Assembly: GCA_965261585.1 (NCBI GenBank)
Contig: CBDHDN010000046.1
Location: 62,001 to 126,000 of the forward strand
DNA length: 64,000 nt
Origin: CBDHDN01 sp965261585
Lineage (GTDB): Bacteria > Pseudomonadota > Alphaproteobacteria > UBA6615
Direction: 5' to 3'
How positions within the stretch are numbered: the first letter of the stretch is position 1; the number at the start of each line of letters is the position of its first letter. The translations under genes and the position numbers were made by a program. This document shows positions 48,264-57,430 of this stretch, piece after piece. The notes below the pieces were generated by a model. That model was given only the letters and a program-made list of their open reading frames with translations, searched no databases and was not told where the DNA came from.

Positions 48264-49194
48264 TCAGGCCGCCGCCCGTTGCATGTTCGTCAGGAGTGCC
48301 GGGACCCCGCGCATCTTGGCGGTCCGTTCCGCCGGCGGCGCGCGGCCGTACAGCCATTCGATGAAGGCGACACCGGCGGCGACGCGCATGAGATCCCGCC
48401 GGTTCCAGCGTCGTCAACGGCACGCCGGTCGCGGCGGCATAGCCGCTGCGGAACTGGCGGATCAGCTCGTCGCTGTCCGCCTCGTCGAGCAGCTCGAGCT
48501 CGGTCACCGCCATGTCGAACAGGTAGTCGCCAAGGGCGAGGCATTCGAAGTCGATGACCGTGGTGCCGTCGTCGCCGGCCAGGACGTTGGCCGGGTGCAG
48601 GTCGCCGTGGATGATGCCGAACGCGTCGTGCGCCTCGCCGCGCGCCTTCAGCAGGCGCGCCACCGCCTCGATCGGCCCGGTCAGCCCGGCACAGCGCTGC
48701 TCGCCGAGGTCCTCGACGGCGCGCTCGCTCCACCACGAGCCCGCGCCGGTCAGCCATGCCGCGTCGTAGCGCGGGCCGACGAAGGTGCCGGCGCGCGCCG
48801 GCGTGTAGGCGCGGGCGTGGCGATGCAGCGTCGCCATGACCGTGCCAAGCCTGGTGGTCAGCGACGGCGACACGTGCGCCCCGATGGGCGCGCCCGCGAC
48901 CCACTCGAACAGCACGCATTGGCGCGCCGGCAACGCCGGTGACGGCCGCCATTCGGTGACCAGTGCGTCGCGCAGGTTGGCGACCGGGCGCGCCGTCAGC
49001 AGCTCGGTATCGCGCCGCAACGCGTCCTGCCACGACAGCTCCGCCTCGATCCGCGCCAGCGGCGTGCCGGCGGGCGAGACCCGCAGCACAAACCTGCCCG
49101 ACGGCGTGTAGACCAGCAGCGTCAGGTTTTCGCTTCGCTTGAGAACCCGCGTCTGTGCGCCGGCCAGGCCGTACTCTGCAAGCAGGTCGTTCAC
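48264..49194 (-). pseudogene. APH/choline-kinase-like phosphotransferase with a frameshift
   Basis: A kinase-fold phosphotransferase starting at GTG 49194, two nt after the decarboxylase stop. The Brenner motif GIIHGDLHPANVL and metal motif VIDFECLALGDYLFD are intact. Near 48399-48402 an extra C (GAACCGG for GAACGG) shifts the frame; corrected, the end reads LERRDLMRVAAGVAFIEWLY to NMQRAAA (309 residues). Substrate unknown. Operon position beside a decarboxylase hints at amine or amino-alcohol metabolism only. Confidence 0.78.
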
Positions 49195-49196
49195 TG

Positions 49197-50372
49197 TCAG
49201 ATGTAGAACGTCGCCGGTGGCGCGAAGCCGTTGAAGCCGACCGACGCATAGGTCGCGGTGTAGGCGCCGGCCGACAGGATGTCCACGGCGTCGCCGATCT
49301 CCAGGTCCTCCGGCAGGGTGTAGCCGGCGCGGCTGTACAGTATGTCGGCGCCGTCGCAAGTCGGACCGGCCAGCACGACCGGACCACCGGCCGTGTCGGC
49401 GCGGTGCCGGCCACCACTTCGGCCCCCACTCCGGCCCCCACCCCGGCCAGCGACCCGCAATTCGTACTGGATCGCTTCGTCCATCGTCTCGGCGAGGCCG
49501 CCGAACCGGCCGATGTCGAGATAGACCCAGCGCGTCCGCGTGTCGTAGTCCTTGCGCGCGATCAGCACGACCTCGCTGCGGATGACGCCGGCGTCGGCGG
49601 CGATGGCGCGGCCGGGCTCGACGATCAACTCGGGCAGCATATTGCCGAAGTGGCGGGTCAGCGCCCGCTGTACCGCCGCTATCACGTCGTCGAGCGTCGG
49701 CACCGCCGTGCGGTAGGGCACCGGGAAGCCGCCCCCGATGTTGAGCAGCGACAGCGTTACGCCGCGTTCCGCCAGGTCGGAGAACAGCATTGCCGACTTG
49801 CCGATGGCGACGTCCCACTGGCCGACGTCGCACTGCTGGCTGCCGACATGGAACGACACGCCGTGCGGGTCGAGCCCGGCTTCGGCGGCGCCGAGCAGCA
49901 GGTCGCGGGCCATCTCGATCGAGCAACCGAACTTGCCCGACATCGGCCACGCCGCGTCGGCGTCGTCGAGGGCGATGCGGCAGAAGACACGCGTGCCCGG
50001 CGCCGCGGCGGCCAGCTTCTTCAGCTCGGCCGCGGCATCGAAGGCGTACAGCGGCACGCCCAGCTCGAAGGCGCGGCGAATGTCCGCCTCCTTCTTGATC
50101 GTGTTGCCGAACGAGACCCGCGATGCCGGCGCCCCGGCGGCCAGACAGGCCTCGATCTCCGGCACGCTGGCCGCATCGAAGCTGGAGCTCAGGGCGACCA
50201 GACGGTCTAGCACCTGGGGCGCCGGGTTCGCCTTTACGGCATAGAAAACGGCCGCGGTCGGGAGCAGCGCGGCGATGTGCCGATAGTTGCGCTCAATCAC
50301 GTCCAGATCGACGACCAGAACCGGCGTCGCCGGCCGCTGCTCGTCGAGAAAACGGGCGATCTTCGGGGTCAT
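49197..50372 (-). CDS. Ornithine/diaminopimelate decarboxylase-family PLP enzyme
   Basis: A 391-residue fold-type III decarboxylase, most like ornithine decarboxylase. PLP lysine is in VFYAVKANPAPQ; SFHVGSQ, NIGGGFPVPY, VEPGRAIAAD and the catalytic cysteine in GPTCDGADIL are all present. It forms polyamine precursors such as putrescine. A 20-residue Gly/Arg-rich insertion (GRGGGRSGGRSGGR) replaces the usual short loop before the GPTCD motif, with 12-bp DNA repeats underneath. Start ATG 50372 (MTPKIARFL). Confidence 0.9.
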   Translation of the reverse strand: MTPKIARFLDEQRPATPVLVVDLDVIERNYRHIAALLPTAAVFYAVKANPAPQVLDRLVALSSSFDAASVPEIEACLAAGAPASRVSFGNTIKKEADIRRAFELGVPLYAFDAAAELKKLAAAAPGTRVFCRIALDDADAAWPMSGKFGCSIEMARDLLLGAAEAGLDPHGVSFHVGSQQCDVGQWDVAIGKSAMLFSDLAERGVTLSLLNIGGGFPVPYRTAVPTLDDVIAAVQRALTRHFGNMLPELIVEPGRAIAADAGVIRSEVVLIARKDYDTRTRWVYLDIGRFGGLAETMDEAIQYELRVAGRGGGRSGGRSGGRHRADTAGGPVVLAGPTCDGADILYSRAGYTLPEDLEIGDAVDILSAGAYTATYASVGFNGFAPPATFYI

Positions 50373-50638
50373 CGCGGGGATGCTTCCTCCCACCCGAAGG
50401 CGCGGGGTCTCGCGCGCTTCGTGTCGAGCTCCACAGCCGTGGTCCCGCGACGCAGGTCCCGTGCTGGCACCAAGAGGGCGTTATATTGAACTTCGCGGTG
50501 CGGGCAAACAGTGTTGTGGGTTTTCCACATGCCCGACGCGGCCAGCCGTGGCGCGCCGCCGTTGCGTGGACTCGCCCCGCTATGATAACAGCGCCATGCT
50601 GATGAGAGCGCACAGCATGGACGGAAGCCCCAGCGCAG

Positions 50639-51091
50639 GTGAGCGAACAGCCGACGATCATGGTCCTCAACGGGCCGAACCTGAACCTCCTGGGCGCCCG
50701 TGAACCGGACCTCTATGGCCGCGAGAGCCTGGCCGATATCGAGGCCGCCTGTGCCGCGGCGGCGAAATCGGCCGGGCTTGGGATAGAATTCCGCCAGACG
50801 AACCATGAGGGCGAGCTCGTCGAATGGATCCATTCAGCGCCAGGTGCGGCGGCCGGCATCGTCATCAACGGGGCATCGCTCAGCCACACCTCGATCGCGG
50901 TGCTCGACGCGCTGCGCTTCGTCGACCTGCCGGTCATCGAGGTCCACCTGTCCAATATCTATCGCCGCGAGCCCTATCGCCATCATTCCTATATCAGCCA
51001 GGTGGCCGAGGGCGTGATCTGCGGCCTTGGCGGCCACGGCTACGTCCTGGCCATCCAGGCGCTGGCCGGGCTGATTAACCGCGAGACGTGA
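50639..51091 (+). CDS. aroQ: 3-dehydroquinate dehydratase, type II
   Basis: A 150-residue type II dehydroquinase of the shikimate pathway. The N-terminal MVLNGPNLNLLGAREPDLYG includes the catalytic tyrosine and lid arginine; HLSNIYRREPYRHHSYIS carries the conserved arginine and histidines. It starts with GTG 50639. The stop is followed six nt later by accB, the standard alphaproteobacterial aroQ-accB-accC order. Confidence 0.96.
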   Translation: MSEQPTIMVLNGPNLNLLGAREPDLYGRESLADIEAACAAAAKSAGLGIEFRQTNHEGELVEWIHSAPGAAAGIVINGASLSHTSIAVLDALRFVDLPVIEVHLSNIYRREPYRHHSYISQVAEGVICGLGGHGYVLAIQALAGLINRET

Positions 51092-51096
51092 GGTCG

Positions 51097-51555
51097 ATGC
51101 CGAAATTCGACGTAGACAGCGCTCTCGTCCGCAAGCTCGCGGACCTGCTCGAGGAGACCGGGCTCGGTGAGATCGAGTATGAGGCCGACGGCAAGCGGAT
51201 CCGCGTCGTCCAGCCATCGCTGGCCGCCCACGGCGCCCCGGCCGCCACGCCGATGGCCGCGGCGGCCGCCTCGGCAACCCCGGTCGCCGGGGCCCCGCCC
51301 GCGGCCGACGAGTCCAGTCACCCCGGCGCCGTCCTCTCGCCGATGGTCGGCACGGTCTATCTGGCGACCTCGCCCGACGACCCGCCCTTCGTCCAGGTCG
51401 GCGACCAGGTGCACGAAGGCCAGACGCTGATGCTGGTCGAGGCGATGAAGACGTTCAACGAGATCAAAGCCGGCCGCAGCGGCGCCCTTACCCGCCTCCT
51501 CGTCGAGAATGGCCGCCCGGTGGAGTACGGCGAAGTTCTCGCGATTATCGAATAG
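51097..51555 (+). CDS. accB: Acetyl-CoA carboxylase biotin carboxyl carrier protein
   Basis: A 152-residue BCCP. The C-terminal biotinyl domain has the modified lysine in LVEAMKTFNEI; an Ala/Pro-rich linker (residues 45-75) connects an N-terminal helical segment. It carries carboxybiotin between AccC and AccAD in fatty-acid synthesis. Start ATG 51097 (MPKFDVDSAL); an overlapping GTG at 51088 is less likely. Confidence 0.96.
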   Translation: MPKFDVDSALVRKLADLLEETGLGEIEYEADGKRIRVVQPSLAAHGAPAATPMAAAAASATPVAGAPPAADESSHPGAVLSPMVGTVYLATSPDDPPFVQVGDQVHEGQTLMLVEAMKTFNEIKAGRSGALTRLLVENGRPVEYGEVLAIIE

Positions 51556-51579
51556 CGGCACGCCGAGCCCGCCCATCGA

Positions 51580-52920
51580 ATGTTCGAGAAAGTCCTCATC
51601 GCGAACCGCGGCGAGATCGCCCTGCGCATTCATCGTGCCTGCAAGGAGATGGGCATCGCCACCGTGGCCGTGCACTCGACGGCGGACGCCAATGCGATGC
51701 ATGTGCGGCTGGCCGACGAGTCCGTGTGCATCGGCCCGCCGCCGGCGAGCGAGAGCTACTTGAACATCCCGTCGGTGCTGTCGGCCGCGACCGTAACGGC
51801 GGCGGACGCGATCCATCCTGGCTATGGCTTTCTAGCCGAGAACGCGGATTTCGCCCAGATCGTCGAAGAACATGGTTTCACATTCATCGGTCCCGGCGCC
51901 GAGCACCTGGCCGTCATGGGCGACAAGGTGGCGGCGCGCAAGGCGGTGACCGAGGCCGGCATCGCGATCGTGCCGGGCTCCGACGGCCCGGTCGAGACCG
52001 TCGACGAGGCCATGGCCGCGGCCAACGAGATCGGCTTCCCGGTGCTGATCAAGGCGGCCGGCGGCGGCGGCGGCAAGGGCATCAAGATCGCCCCCGACGC
52101 CGCGGCCCTGACCCGCCAACTGCCGATCGCCCGCAGCGAGGCCCGGGCCAACTTCGGCAACGCCACGGTCTATCTCGAACGCTTCCTGCTCAAGCCGCGC
52201 CATATCGAGGTGCAGATCCTGGCCGACAATTTCGGCAACGTCGTGCACCTGTTCGAGCGCGACTGCTCGCTGCAGCGCAACCAGCAGAAGGTCCTGGAGG
52301 AGGCGCCCTCGCCGGCCATCGACGCGGCGACCCGGGCGCGCATCGGCGAGGTCTGCTGCGCCGCCATGCGCACCATCGGCTATCGCAGCGCCGGCACGAT
52401 CGAGTTCCTGTACGAGGATGGCGAGTTCTATTTCCTCGAGATGAACACGCGCATTCAGGTCGAGCATCCGGTGACGGAGATGATCTCCGGCATCGATATC
52501 GTGCGCGAGATGATCCGTGTGGCCGCCGGCGAGCCGCTCGAGTTTGGCCAGGGGGATTTGCGCGTCAACGGCCACGCCATCGAGTGCCGCATCAATGCCG
52601 AGCATCCCGAGACGTTCGCGCCGTCGCCGGGGCAGGTGACCGACTTCCATACGCCGGGCGGGCTCGGCGTGCGGGTCGATTCGGCGCTCTATTCCGGCTA
52701 CACGGTGCCGCCGTACTACGACAGCCTCGTGGCCAAGCTGATCGTCCATGGCGGGACGCGCGAAGAGTGCCTGATGCGCCTGCACCGCTCGCTCGAGGAA
52801 ATGGTCGTCGGCGGCATCGAGACGACCGTGCCCCTGCACCAGCGCATCCTCGCCGAACCGGACTTCATCGCCGGCGACTACAACATCCACTGGCTGGAGC
52901 GCATGGTCGGCAAGAGCTGA
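51580..52920 (+). CDS. accC: Acetyl-CoA carboxylase, biotin carboxylase subunit
   Basis: A 446-residue biotin carboxylase. It begins MFEKVLIANRGEIALRIHRA; the glycine-rich ATP loop is KAAGGGGGKGIKI; ERDCSLQRNQQK and FLEMNTRIQVEHPVTE carry the catalytic and metal-binding residues. It carboxylates biotin on AccB using bicarbonate and ATP. It lies 24 nt after accB. Confidence 0.97.
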   Translation: MFEKVLIANRGEIALRIHRACKEMGIATVAVHSTADANAMHVRLADESVCIGPPPASESYLNIPSVLSAATVTAADAIHPGYGFLAENADFAQIVEEHGFTFIGPGAEHLAVMGDKVAARKAVTEAGIAIVPGSDGPVETVDEAMAAANEIGFPVLIKAAGGGGGKGIKIAPDAAALTRQLPIARSEARANFGNATVYLERFLLKPRHIEVQILADNFGNVVHLFERDCSLQRNQQKVLEEAPSPAIDAATRARIGEVCCAAMRTIGYRSAGTIEFLYEDGEFYFLEMNTRIQVEHPVTEMISGIDIVREMIRVAAGEPLEFGQGDLRVNGHAIECRINAEHPETFAPSPGQVTDFHTPGGLGVRVDSALYSGYTVPPYYDSLVAKLIVHGGTREECLMRLHRSLEEMVVGGIETTVPLHQRILAEPDFIAGDYNIHWLERMVGKS

Positions 52921-52989
52921 GCGCCCCCGCGCTTGCCGCGTCCGCCCGAAATTCGCTATCGTCGTTGGCTCAGCCGTGGAGGGCGGAGC

Positions 52990-54012
52990 ATGTGGCCGGT
53001 GCGGGATTCCAGTGCGCTCGTCGACGATGGTCCGGCACTGGCCGAACGCATCGCGGCCGACGGCTACCTGTTCATAGCCGGCCTGCTGCCCGCGGCGGAC
53101 ATCCTGGCGCTGCGCCGGCGCATGCTTGACGTGGTCGACGCGGCCGGCTGGATCCGCCGTGCCGGACCCGACGACGATGCCGCCATCGCCGAGCCGGCGG
53201 CGTTCCGCCTCGACACGGACCCCGAAGCGACGGCCGTGGTCATGGCCCAGGCGGCGCTGCCCGAGGTCCAGGCGCTGCTGCATCACCGCGCCCTCGTCGG
53301 CCTGTTCGAGCGCCTGTTCGGCGAGCCCGTGCTGCCGCTGCCGCGTATCATCGTGCGTGACCTGTTCCCGCAGCAGGACGACCACACGACGCCCGCGCAC
53401 CAGGACTACCCGCATGTCCAGGGCAGCCGGCGAACCTGTGCGGCATGGATCCCGGTGGGCGATTGCGACGCATCGATGGGCGGCGTGCAGATGGCCGAAG
53501 GCTCGCACCGCGACGGCGTCCTGCCGATCGAACCAGCGCTGGGCGCCGGCGGCCTGGGTGTCGCCGATGTCTACACGGGCCGCTGGCGCTATTCGCCGTT
53601 CGCCGCCGGTGACGTCGTCATCTTCAACTGCCTGACCGTGCACAAGGGCGTGCCGAACCGGTCGGCCAGCCTGCGCCTGTCGGTCGATATGCGCTATCAG
53701 CCGGCGCGCGAGCCGGTCTGCGAGGAATGGCTGCATCCATACCGCCGGGCCGTCGACTGGCCGACGTTCTACAAGGACTGGCCGGACGATACCTACCAGT
53801 ACTACTGGACGAAGATGAACCTGACCGTCGTCCCGTTCGATGCGTCCTACTACGACAATCGCGAGGCCCAGGCCTTCGACCTGGCGGCCCGCGGCGACCG
53901 GCGGGCCACCGCGTCGCTGCACCGCATCGTCCAGAACGCATCCGACCCCGAGACGCGGGCGCGGGCCCAGGCGGCGTTGGCCGCGTTGGCGGAGAAAACC
54001 GCGACGGGTTAG
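52990..54012 (+). CDS. Phytanoyl-CoA dioxygenase (PhyH)-family oxygenase
   Basis: A 340-residue Fe(II)/2-oxoglutarate oxygenase. The facial triad is H-x-D in TPAHQDYPHVQG and the distal His in LTVHKGVPNRS, with the 2-oxoglutarate-binding arginine just after (ASLRLSVDMRY). Substrate is unknown. The start ATG 52990 (MWPVRDSSAL) has a strong purine-rich Shine-Dalgarno; an earlier in-frame ATG at 52933 is unlikely. It converges on the methylthioribose kinase gene. Confidence 0.86.
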   Translation: MWPVRDSSALVDDGPALAERIAADGYLFIAGLLPAADILALRRRMLDVVDAAGWIRRAGPDDDAAIAEPAAFRLDTDPEATAVVMAQAALPEVQALLHHRALVGLFERLFGEPVLPLPRIIVRDLFPQQDDHTTPAHQDYPHVQGSRRTCAAWIPVGDCDASMGGVQMAEGSHRDGVLPIEPALGAGGLGVADVYTGRWRYSPFAAGDVVIFNCLTVHKGVPNRSASLRLSVDMRYQPAREPVCEEWLHPYRRAVDWPTFYKDWPDDTYQYYWTKMNLTVVPFDASYYDNREAQAFDLAARGDRRATASLHRIVQNASDPETRARAQAALAALAEKTATG

Positions 54013-54025
54013 GCCGGCTTCTCCG

Positions 54026-55315
54026 TCATCCTCGGTGCGCGGAATCGGTACGGAATGCGCGGGCCGCAGCCGTCACCGCCGCGACGTCCGGATAGCCCCG
54101 GGCATTGAGGATCATCTCGCGACCGAAGCGCAGGCAGCGCCGCTCGAACACCGCGCGGCGGGCCGGATCCTCGATGCCTTCCAGATCGGCCACCTGGCCG
54201 ACCGTCAGGATGCGCCGGACCATCTCGATCCCGGCAACGCCCAGGGCATAGCGCAGGGCCTGCGCCAGCAGCGCCTGCAAGGCCGCAGCCAGGCCGGCCT
54301 CGTCGCCGGCATCTTCGAACAGCGCCGCCGGATAGGCGTCACCGGTCCGCCGGCTGCGCCACAGCACCGTGAACTCCAAGGCGAACGCGTGCCACAGGTC
54401 CTCGATGGTCGTCAGCAGCCAGCCCTGATAGGCCCCGCGCGCGCCGTCGGGATCGGGGTAGCCGTCGTGCGAGAAATAGTTGAGCAGCAGGTGGCCGTAG
54501 AGACAGCCGAAGTCGTAGCCCAGGGGCGCGTGGAGCGAGTGCTCCATGTCGATCATGCGGGTATCGTCGACGGTCACCATGACGGCGTCGGTGTGCAAGT
54601 CGCCGTGTACATGGGCCACCGGCGCGGCCAGATATTTGAGCTTCAGGCGGCAGACCGCGTGCTTGAGCGGCCCGTCGGTGCGGAACGTCGCGGCCATATC
54701 GTCGAGATGGGGCGCGTTCCAGGCGTTGCGTTCGTGCACCATGTAGGGGTCGGTGTAGGACAGCTCCTCGATCCATTTGTACATGCCGGCGTTGCCGGCC
54801 ATCGCGGCGGCCTGGGCCCGGCGTTCCGCCGCCGGCAGCGCCAGGTCCGAGGTCAGGAACGACGTGTGCGCCATATATACGCCGACCTGCCGTGCCAGGT
54901 GGGGATAGCGGATGGTCGCCATCAGCCCCTGCCGCAGCGCCACATAGCCGTCCAAATACTCCATCACCAGGAGGTACAGGACCGGGTCGAAATGCAGGAT
55001 CCGCGGCAACCGCTCAGGTGCGTAGCGGGCGTGTGTGCTGAGCGCGCGGTGCTCGAACACGATGCGGTCGAGCGGCATCGGCGCGCGCTCGCCCAACAGC
55101 CGCAGATAGGGCAGGGACTGCTTTGTGCAGACCGAGCCCGCCGGACCGTCGACAGCATGGACCAGGTTCAGGTTGCCGCCGGTCAGCGTCCGCACACGCC
55201 ACGCATCGGGGCTGCCCCCCAACCGCGCCGCAACGTCTCGCAGTCCGGCCAGGGTTGCGATCAAGCGCGCCTCATCGAGCGGCGCATAGCCTTCCGGCGT
55301 CTCGGCGTCGGCCAC
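54026..55315 (-). CDS. mtnK: S-methyl-5-thioribose kinase-like protein
   Basis: A 429-residue MtnK homologue. Matching blocks include LTGGNLNLVHAV, KQSLPYLRLLGE, MPLDRIVFEH, YPHLARQVGVYMAHTS and VHGDLHTDAVMV. In the metal motif the family's DPEF is changed to DMEHS. MtnK phosphorylates methylthioribose in methionine salvage. I placed the start at GTG 55315; an upstream GTG at 55435, with a GGGGACGAGG site, adds 40 residues and is possible. No other mtn genes are in view. Confidence 0.82.
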   Translation of the reverse strand: MADAETPEGYAPLDEARLIATLAGLRDVAARLGGSPDAWRVRTLTGGNLNLVHAVDGPAGSVCTKQSLPYLRLLGERAPMPLDRIVFEHRALSTHARYAPERLPRILHFDPVLYLLVMEYLDGYVALRQGLMATIRYPHLARQVGVYMAHTSFLTSDLALPAAERRAQAAAMAGNAGMYKWIEELSYTDPYMVHERNAWNAPHLDDMAATFRTDGPLKHAVCRLKLKYLAAPVAHVHGDLHTDAVMVTVDDTRMIDMEHSLHAPLGYDFGCLYGHLLLNYFSHDGYPDPDGARGAYQGWLLTTIEDLWHAFALEFTVLWRSRRTGDAYPAALFEDAGDEAGLAAALQALLAQALRYALGVAGIEMVRRILTVGQVADLEGIEDPARRAVFERRCLRFGREMILNARGYPDVAAVTAAARAFRTDSAHRG

Positions 55316-55536
55316 GGTGGCCCCCGATGGTTCTGCGGCGGTTCTGAGACTGCTGACCCTATCGGACGGCCGTTGAAAAGTCAGCGCCCACGACACGGCG
55401 CGCGCGATCCCGTCGATCCTCAGGCCGCGGGCCACCCTCGTCCCCTTTCGGTCGGATCTTGTGGTATTTTAGGGGTGTGTGGGGCGGCTGGTCGTCGCCC
55501 CTACGGGACATAGCGAGGGAGGCCCCGGCCCGGCGA

Positions 55537-56187
55537 ATGACTGCCCTGACGCCACAACTGCTGCTCGGCGCGTATGCCAGCGGGATCTTTCCGATGGCCG
55601 AGGGACGCCATGACCGCGACCTGTTCTGGATCGACCCCGACGTGCGCGGCGTGCTGCCGCTGGATCAGTTCCACCTATCGCGTCGGCTGCGCCGGACGCT
55701 GCGCCGGAAGCAGTTCACGATCCGCTGCGACACCGACTTCGCCGCCGTCGTGCGGGGCTGCGCGGCCGAGACCTCGGGCCGCCCGGCGACCTGGATCAAC
55801 GGTGAGATCGAGCAGCTGTACAGCGCTCTCTACGACCTCGGCTTTGCGCACTCGGTCGAATGCTGGCGCGACGGCCGCTTGGCCGGCGGGCTCTACGGTG
55901 TCGCCCTGGGCGGCGCGTTCTTCGGCGAGAGCATGTTCTCGGGCGACCGCGACGCCAGCAAGGTGGCGCTTTGCCACCTCGTCGCACGGCTGCGGCAGGG
56001 CGGCTTCGAGCTGCTTGACACCCAGTTCGTGACCGATCACCTGCGGCGCTTCGGGGCCGTCGAGATCGCCCGGGCCGACTACAAGACCCGTCTGGCCAGC
56101 GCCCTGAAGGCGAAGGCCCAGTTCTATCGCGAGCTCAGCGAGGGCGCGTTCGAGGCATTTATGCAGTCGACGACCCAGACGTCGTAG
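55537..56187 (+). CDS. aat: Leucyl/phenylalanyl-tRNA-protein transferase
   Basis: A 216-residue Aat enzyme of the N-degron pathway. Diagnostic motifs are YASGIFPMAEGR, the W-x-xP-like FWIDPDVRGVLPLD, ETSGRPATWIN and GGAFFGESMFS. It adds Leu or Phe to proteins with N-terminal Arg or Lys. Start ATG 55537 (MTALTPQLL). An extended -10 element TGGTATTTT at 55462-55470 could be its promoter. The last 64 nt overlap the convergent DUF2155 gene. Confidence 0.95.
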   Translation: MTALTPQLLLGAYASGIFPMAEGRHDRDLFWIDPDVRGVLPLDQFHLSRRLRRTLRRKQFTIRCDTDFAAVVRGCAAETSGRPATWINGEIEQLYSALYDLGFAHSVECWRDGRLAGGLYGVALGGAFFGESMFSGDRDASKVALCHLVARLRQGGFELLDTQFVTDHLRRFGAVEIARADYKTRLASALKAKAQFYRELSEGAFEAFMQSTTQTS

Positions 56188-56633
56188 ACCGGGTGCTCAA
56201 GCGCCGACAGGGCGGGGCTCGACGCGAACATCCAGCCACGGAACAGCGACAGCGGCAGCTGGTCGCCGCGGGCGTCGGCGATTTCGACGAAAGCGGTGCT
56301 TTCCGGCGGCTCCTCCGGCGGCGTCTTGTGACAGGCGCGGACGGTGATCTCAAGCGTCCCGAACCGCGCCAGCTGGTTGATCGGCACCTCGAACGTCGAG
56401 ATCCGCGCCGTGACCTTGTCCAGGCCTTGCAGCACGGCCCGCGCCGACGACGGCGGCGCCGGCGCGCGTAGCGCCAGCGGTGCCGGTGCCGCCGGGATCG
56501 TGATCCCCTCGGGCGGCAGGGGCGGCGCCGGCGGCGCCGGCGGCGGTGGCACTACGGCGGTCTGCGCCAGCGCACTGCCGGCCAGCACTGCCATTGCGAT
56601 TGCGGCTGCCGCGCCGCTTAAGCAGGTACGCAT
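56124..56633 (-). CDS. DUF2155 exported protein
   Basis: A 169-residue exported protein: signal peptide to about GSALAQ (residue 24), a Pro-rich linker, and a C-terminal DUF2155 domain (KVTARISTFEVPI, LEITVRACHKTPPEE, FRGWMFASSPALSALEHPVY) with two cysteines likely disulfide-bonded. Function is unknown; the family is alphaproteobacterial and usually neighbours aat and NDUFA12, as here. Its start overlaps the methyltransferase stop by one nt. Confidence 0.88.
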   Translation of the reverse strand: MRTCLSGAAAAIAMAVLAGSALAQTAVVPPPPAPPAPPLPPEGITIPAAPAPLALRAPAPPSSARAVLQGLDKVTARISTFEVPINQLARFGTLEITVRACHKTPPEEPPESTAFVEIADARGDQLPLSLFRGWMFASSPALSALEHPVYDVWVVDCINASNAPSLSSR

Positions 56634-57424
56634 CAGGTCGGCCGCGATGCGGCGAAGCGCAGGCGCAGGTAGTCCGCAATCCATTGGCCCTCCGCATCAC
56701 ACAACAGCGGGCGCAGCCGGTCGCTGATGCGGGCCTTGAATTGGTCGCGCTCACGCTCCGGCACGACCCCCAGGAATGCGCCGCCGAACGTATCCAGCCA
56801 GTCCTCCAGCGGTCCCGGCAGCGGCGTCGGGCGCTCGATCAACACCAGCGTGCCGACCTCGAACCCATGGGCCTCCAGCCGCGCCCGGTAGGCCTCGGCC
56901 GTTGGGAAGTACCAGGGGTCGAGCGCCACGGCATCGATCCCCAGCCGCGCCAAGCCGTCATAGAGAGCCGCGCGGATGCGGGCACAGTTGCCGTACCCGC
57001 CGAACTCGCCGACGAACCTGCCGCCGGCGCGCAGGGCGCGGCGAACGCCGCCGAGCACCGCGTCCGGATCGGTCATCCAGTGCAGCGCCGCATTCGAGAA
57101 GACGGCGTCGAATTCGGCATCGAAGGTGAGCGCCTGGCCGTCGATGGGACGGGCGTCGAGGCCGCGGGCCCGCGCCGCGGCGATCTGTTCGGCACTGGCA
57201 TCGACGCCGACGACCTCGACGCCGAGGGCAGCCAGCTTTTCCGTCAGCACGCCGTCGCCACAGCCGAGGTCGAGAATGCGCTCGCCCGGCCGCGGCGCCA
57301 GCAACTCGAGCACCGGCTCGCCCAGCTCCGGCACGAAGCTGGCGTTGGCGCTGTAGCGCGCAGGATCCCAGTGCTGACGGGGTTCGTCGTTAGCCGGCAG
57401 GCCGGCGGCGGCGGCGGCGATCAT
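56633..57424 (-). CDS. Class I SAM-dependent methyltransferase
   Basis: A 263-residue methyltransferase of the trans-aconitate methyltransferase-like group. Motif I is ILDLGCGDGVLTEKL, followed by VVGVDASAEQI and the motif IV region FDAVFSNAALHWM. Substrate unknown. It sits between mlaD and the DUF2155 gene with gaps of a few nt, an insertion into an otherwise common alphaproteobacterial block. Confidence 0.87.
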   Translation of the reverse strand: MIAAAAAGLPANDEPRQHWDPARYSANASFVPELGEPVLELLAPRPGERILDLGCGDGVLTEKLAALGVEVVGVDASAEQIAAARARGLDARPIDGQALTFDAEFDAVFSNAALHWMTDPDAVLGGVRRALRAGGRFVGEFGGYGNCARIRAALYDGLARLGIDAVALDPWYFPTAEAYRARLEAHGFEVGTLVLIERPTPLPGPLEDWLDTFGGAFLGVVPERERDQFKARISDRLRPLLCDAEGQWIADYLRLRFAASRPT

Positions 57425-57430
57425 TGGCGG

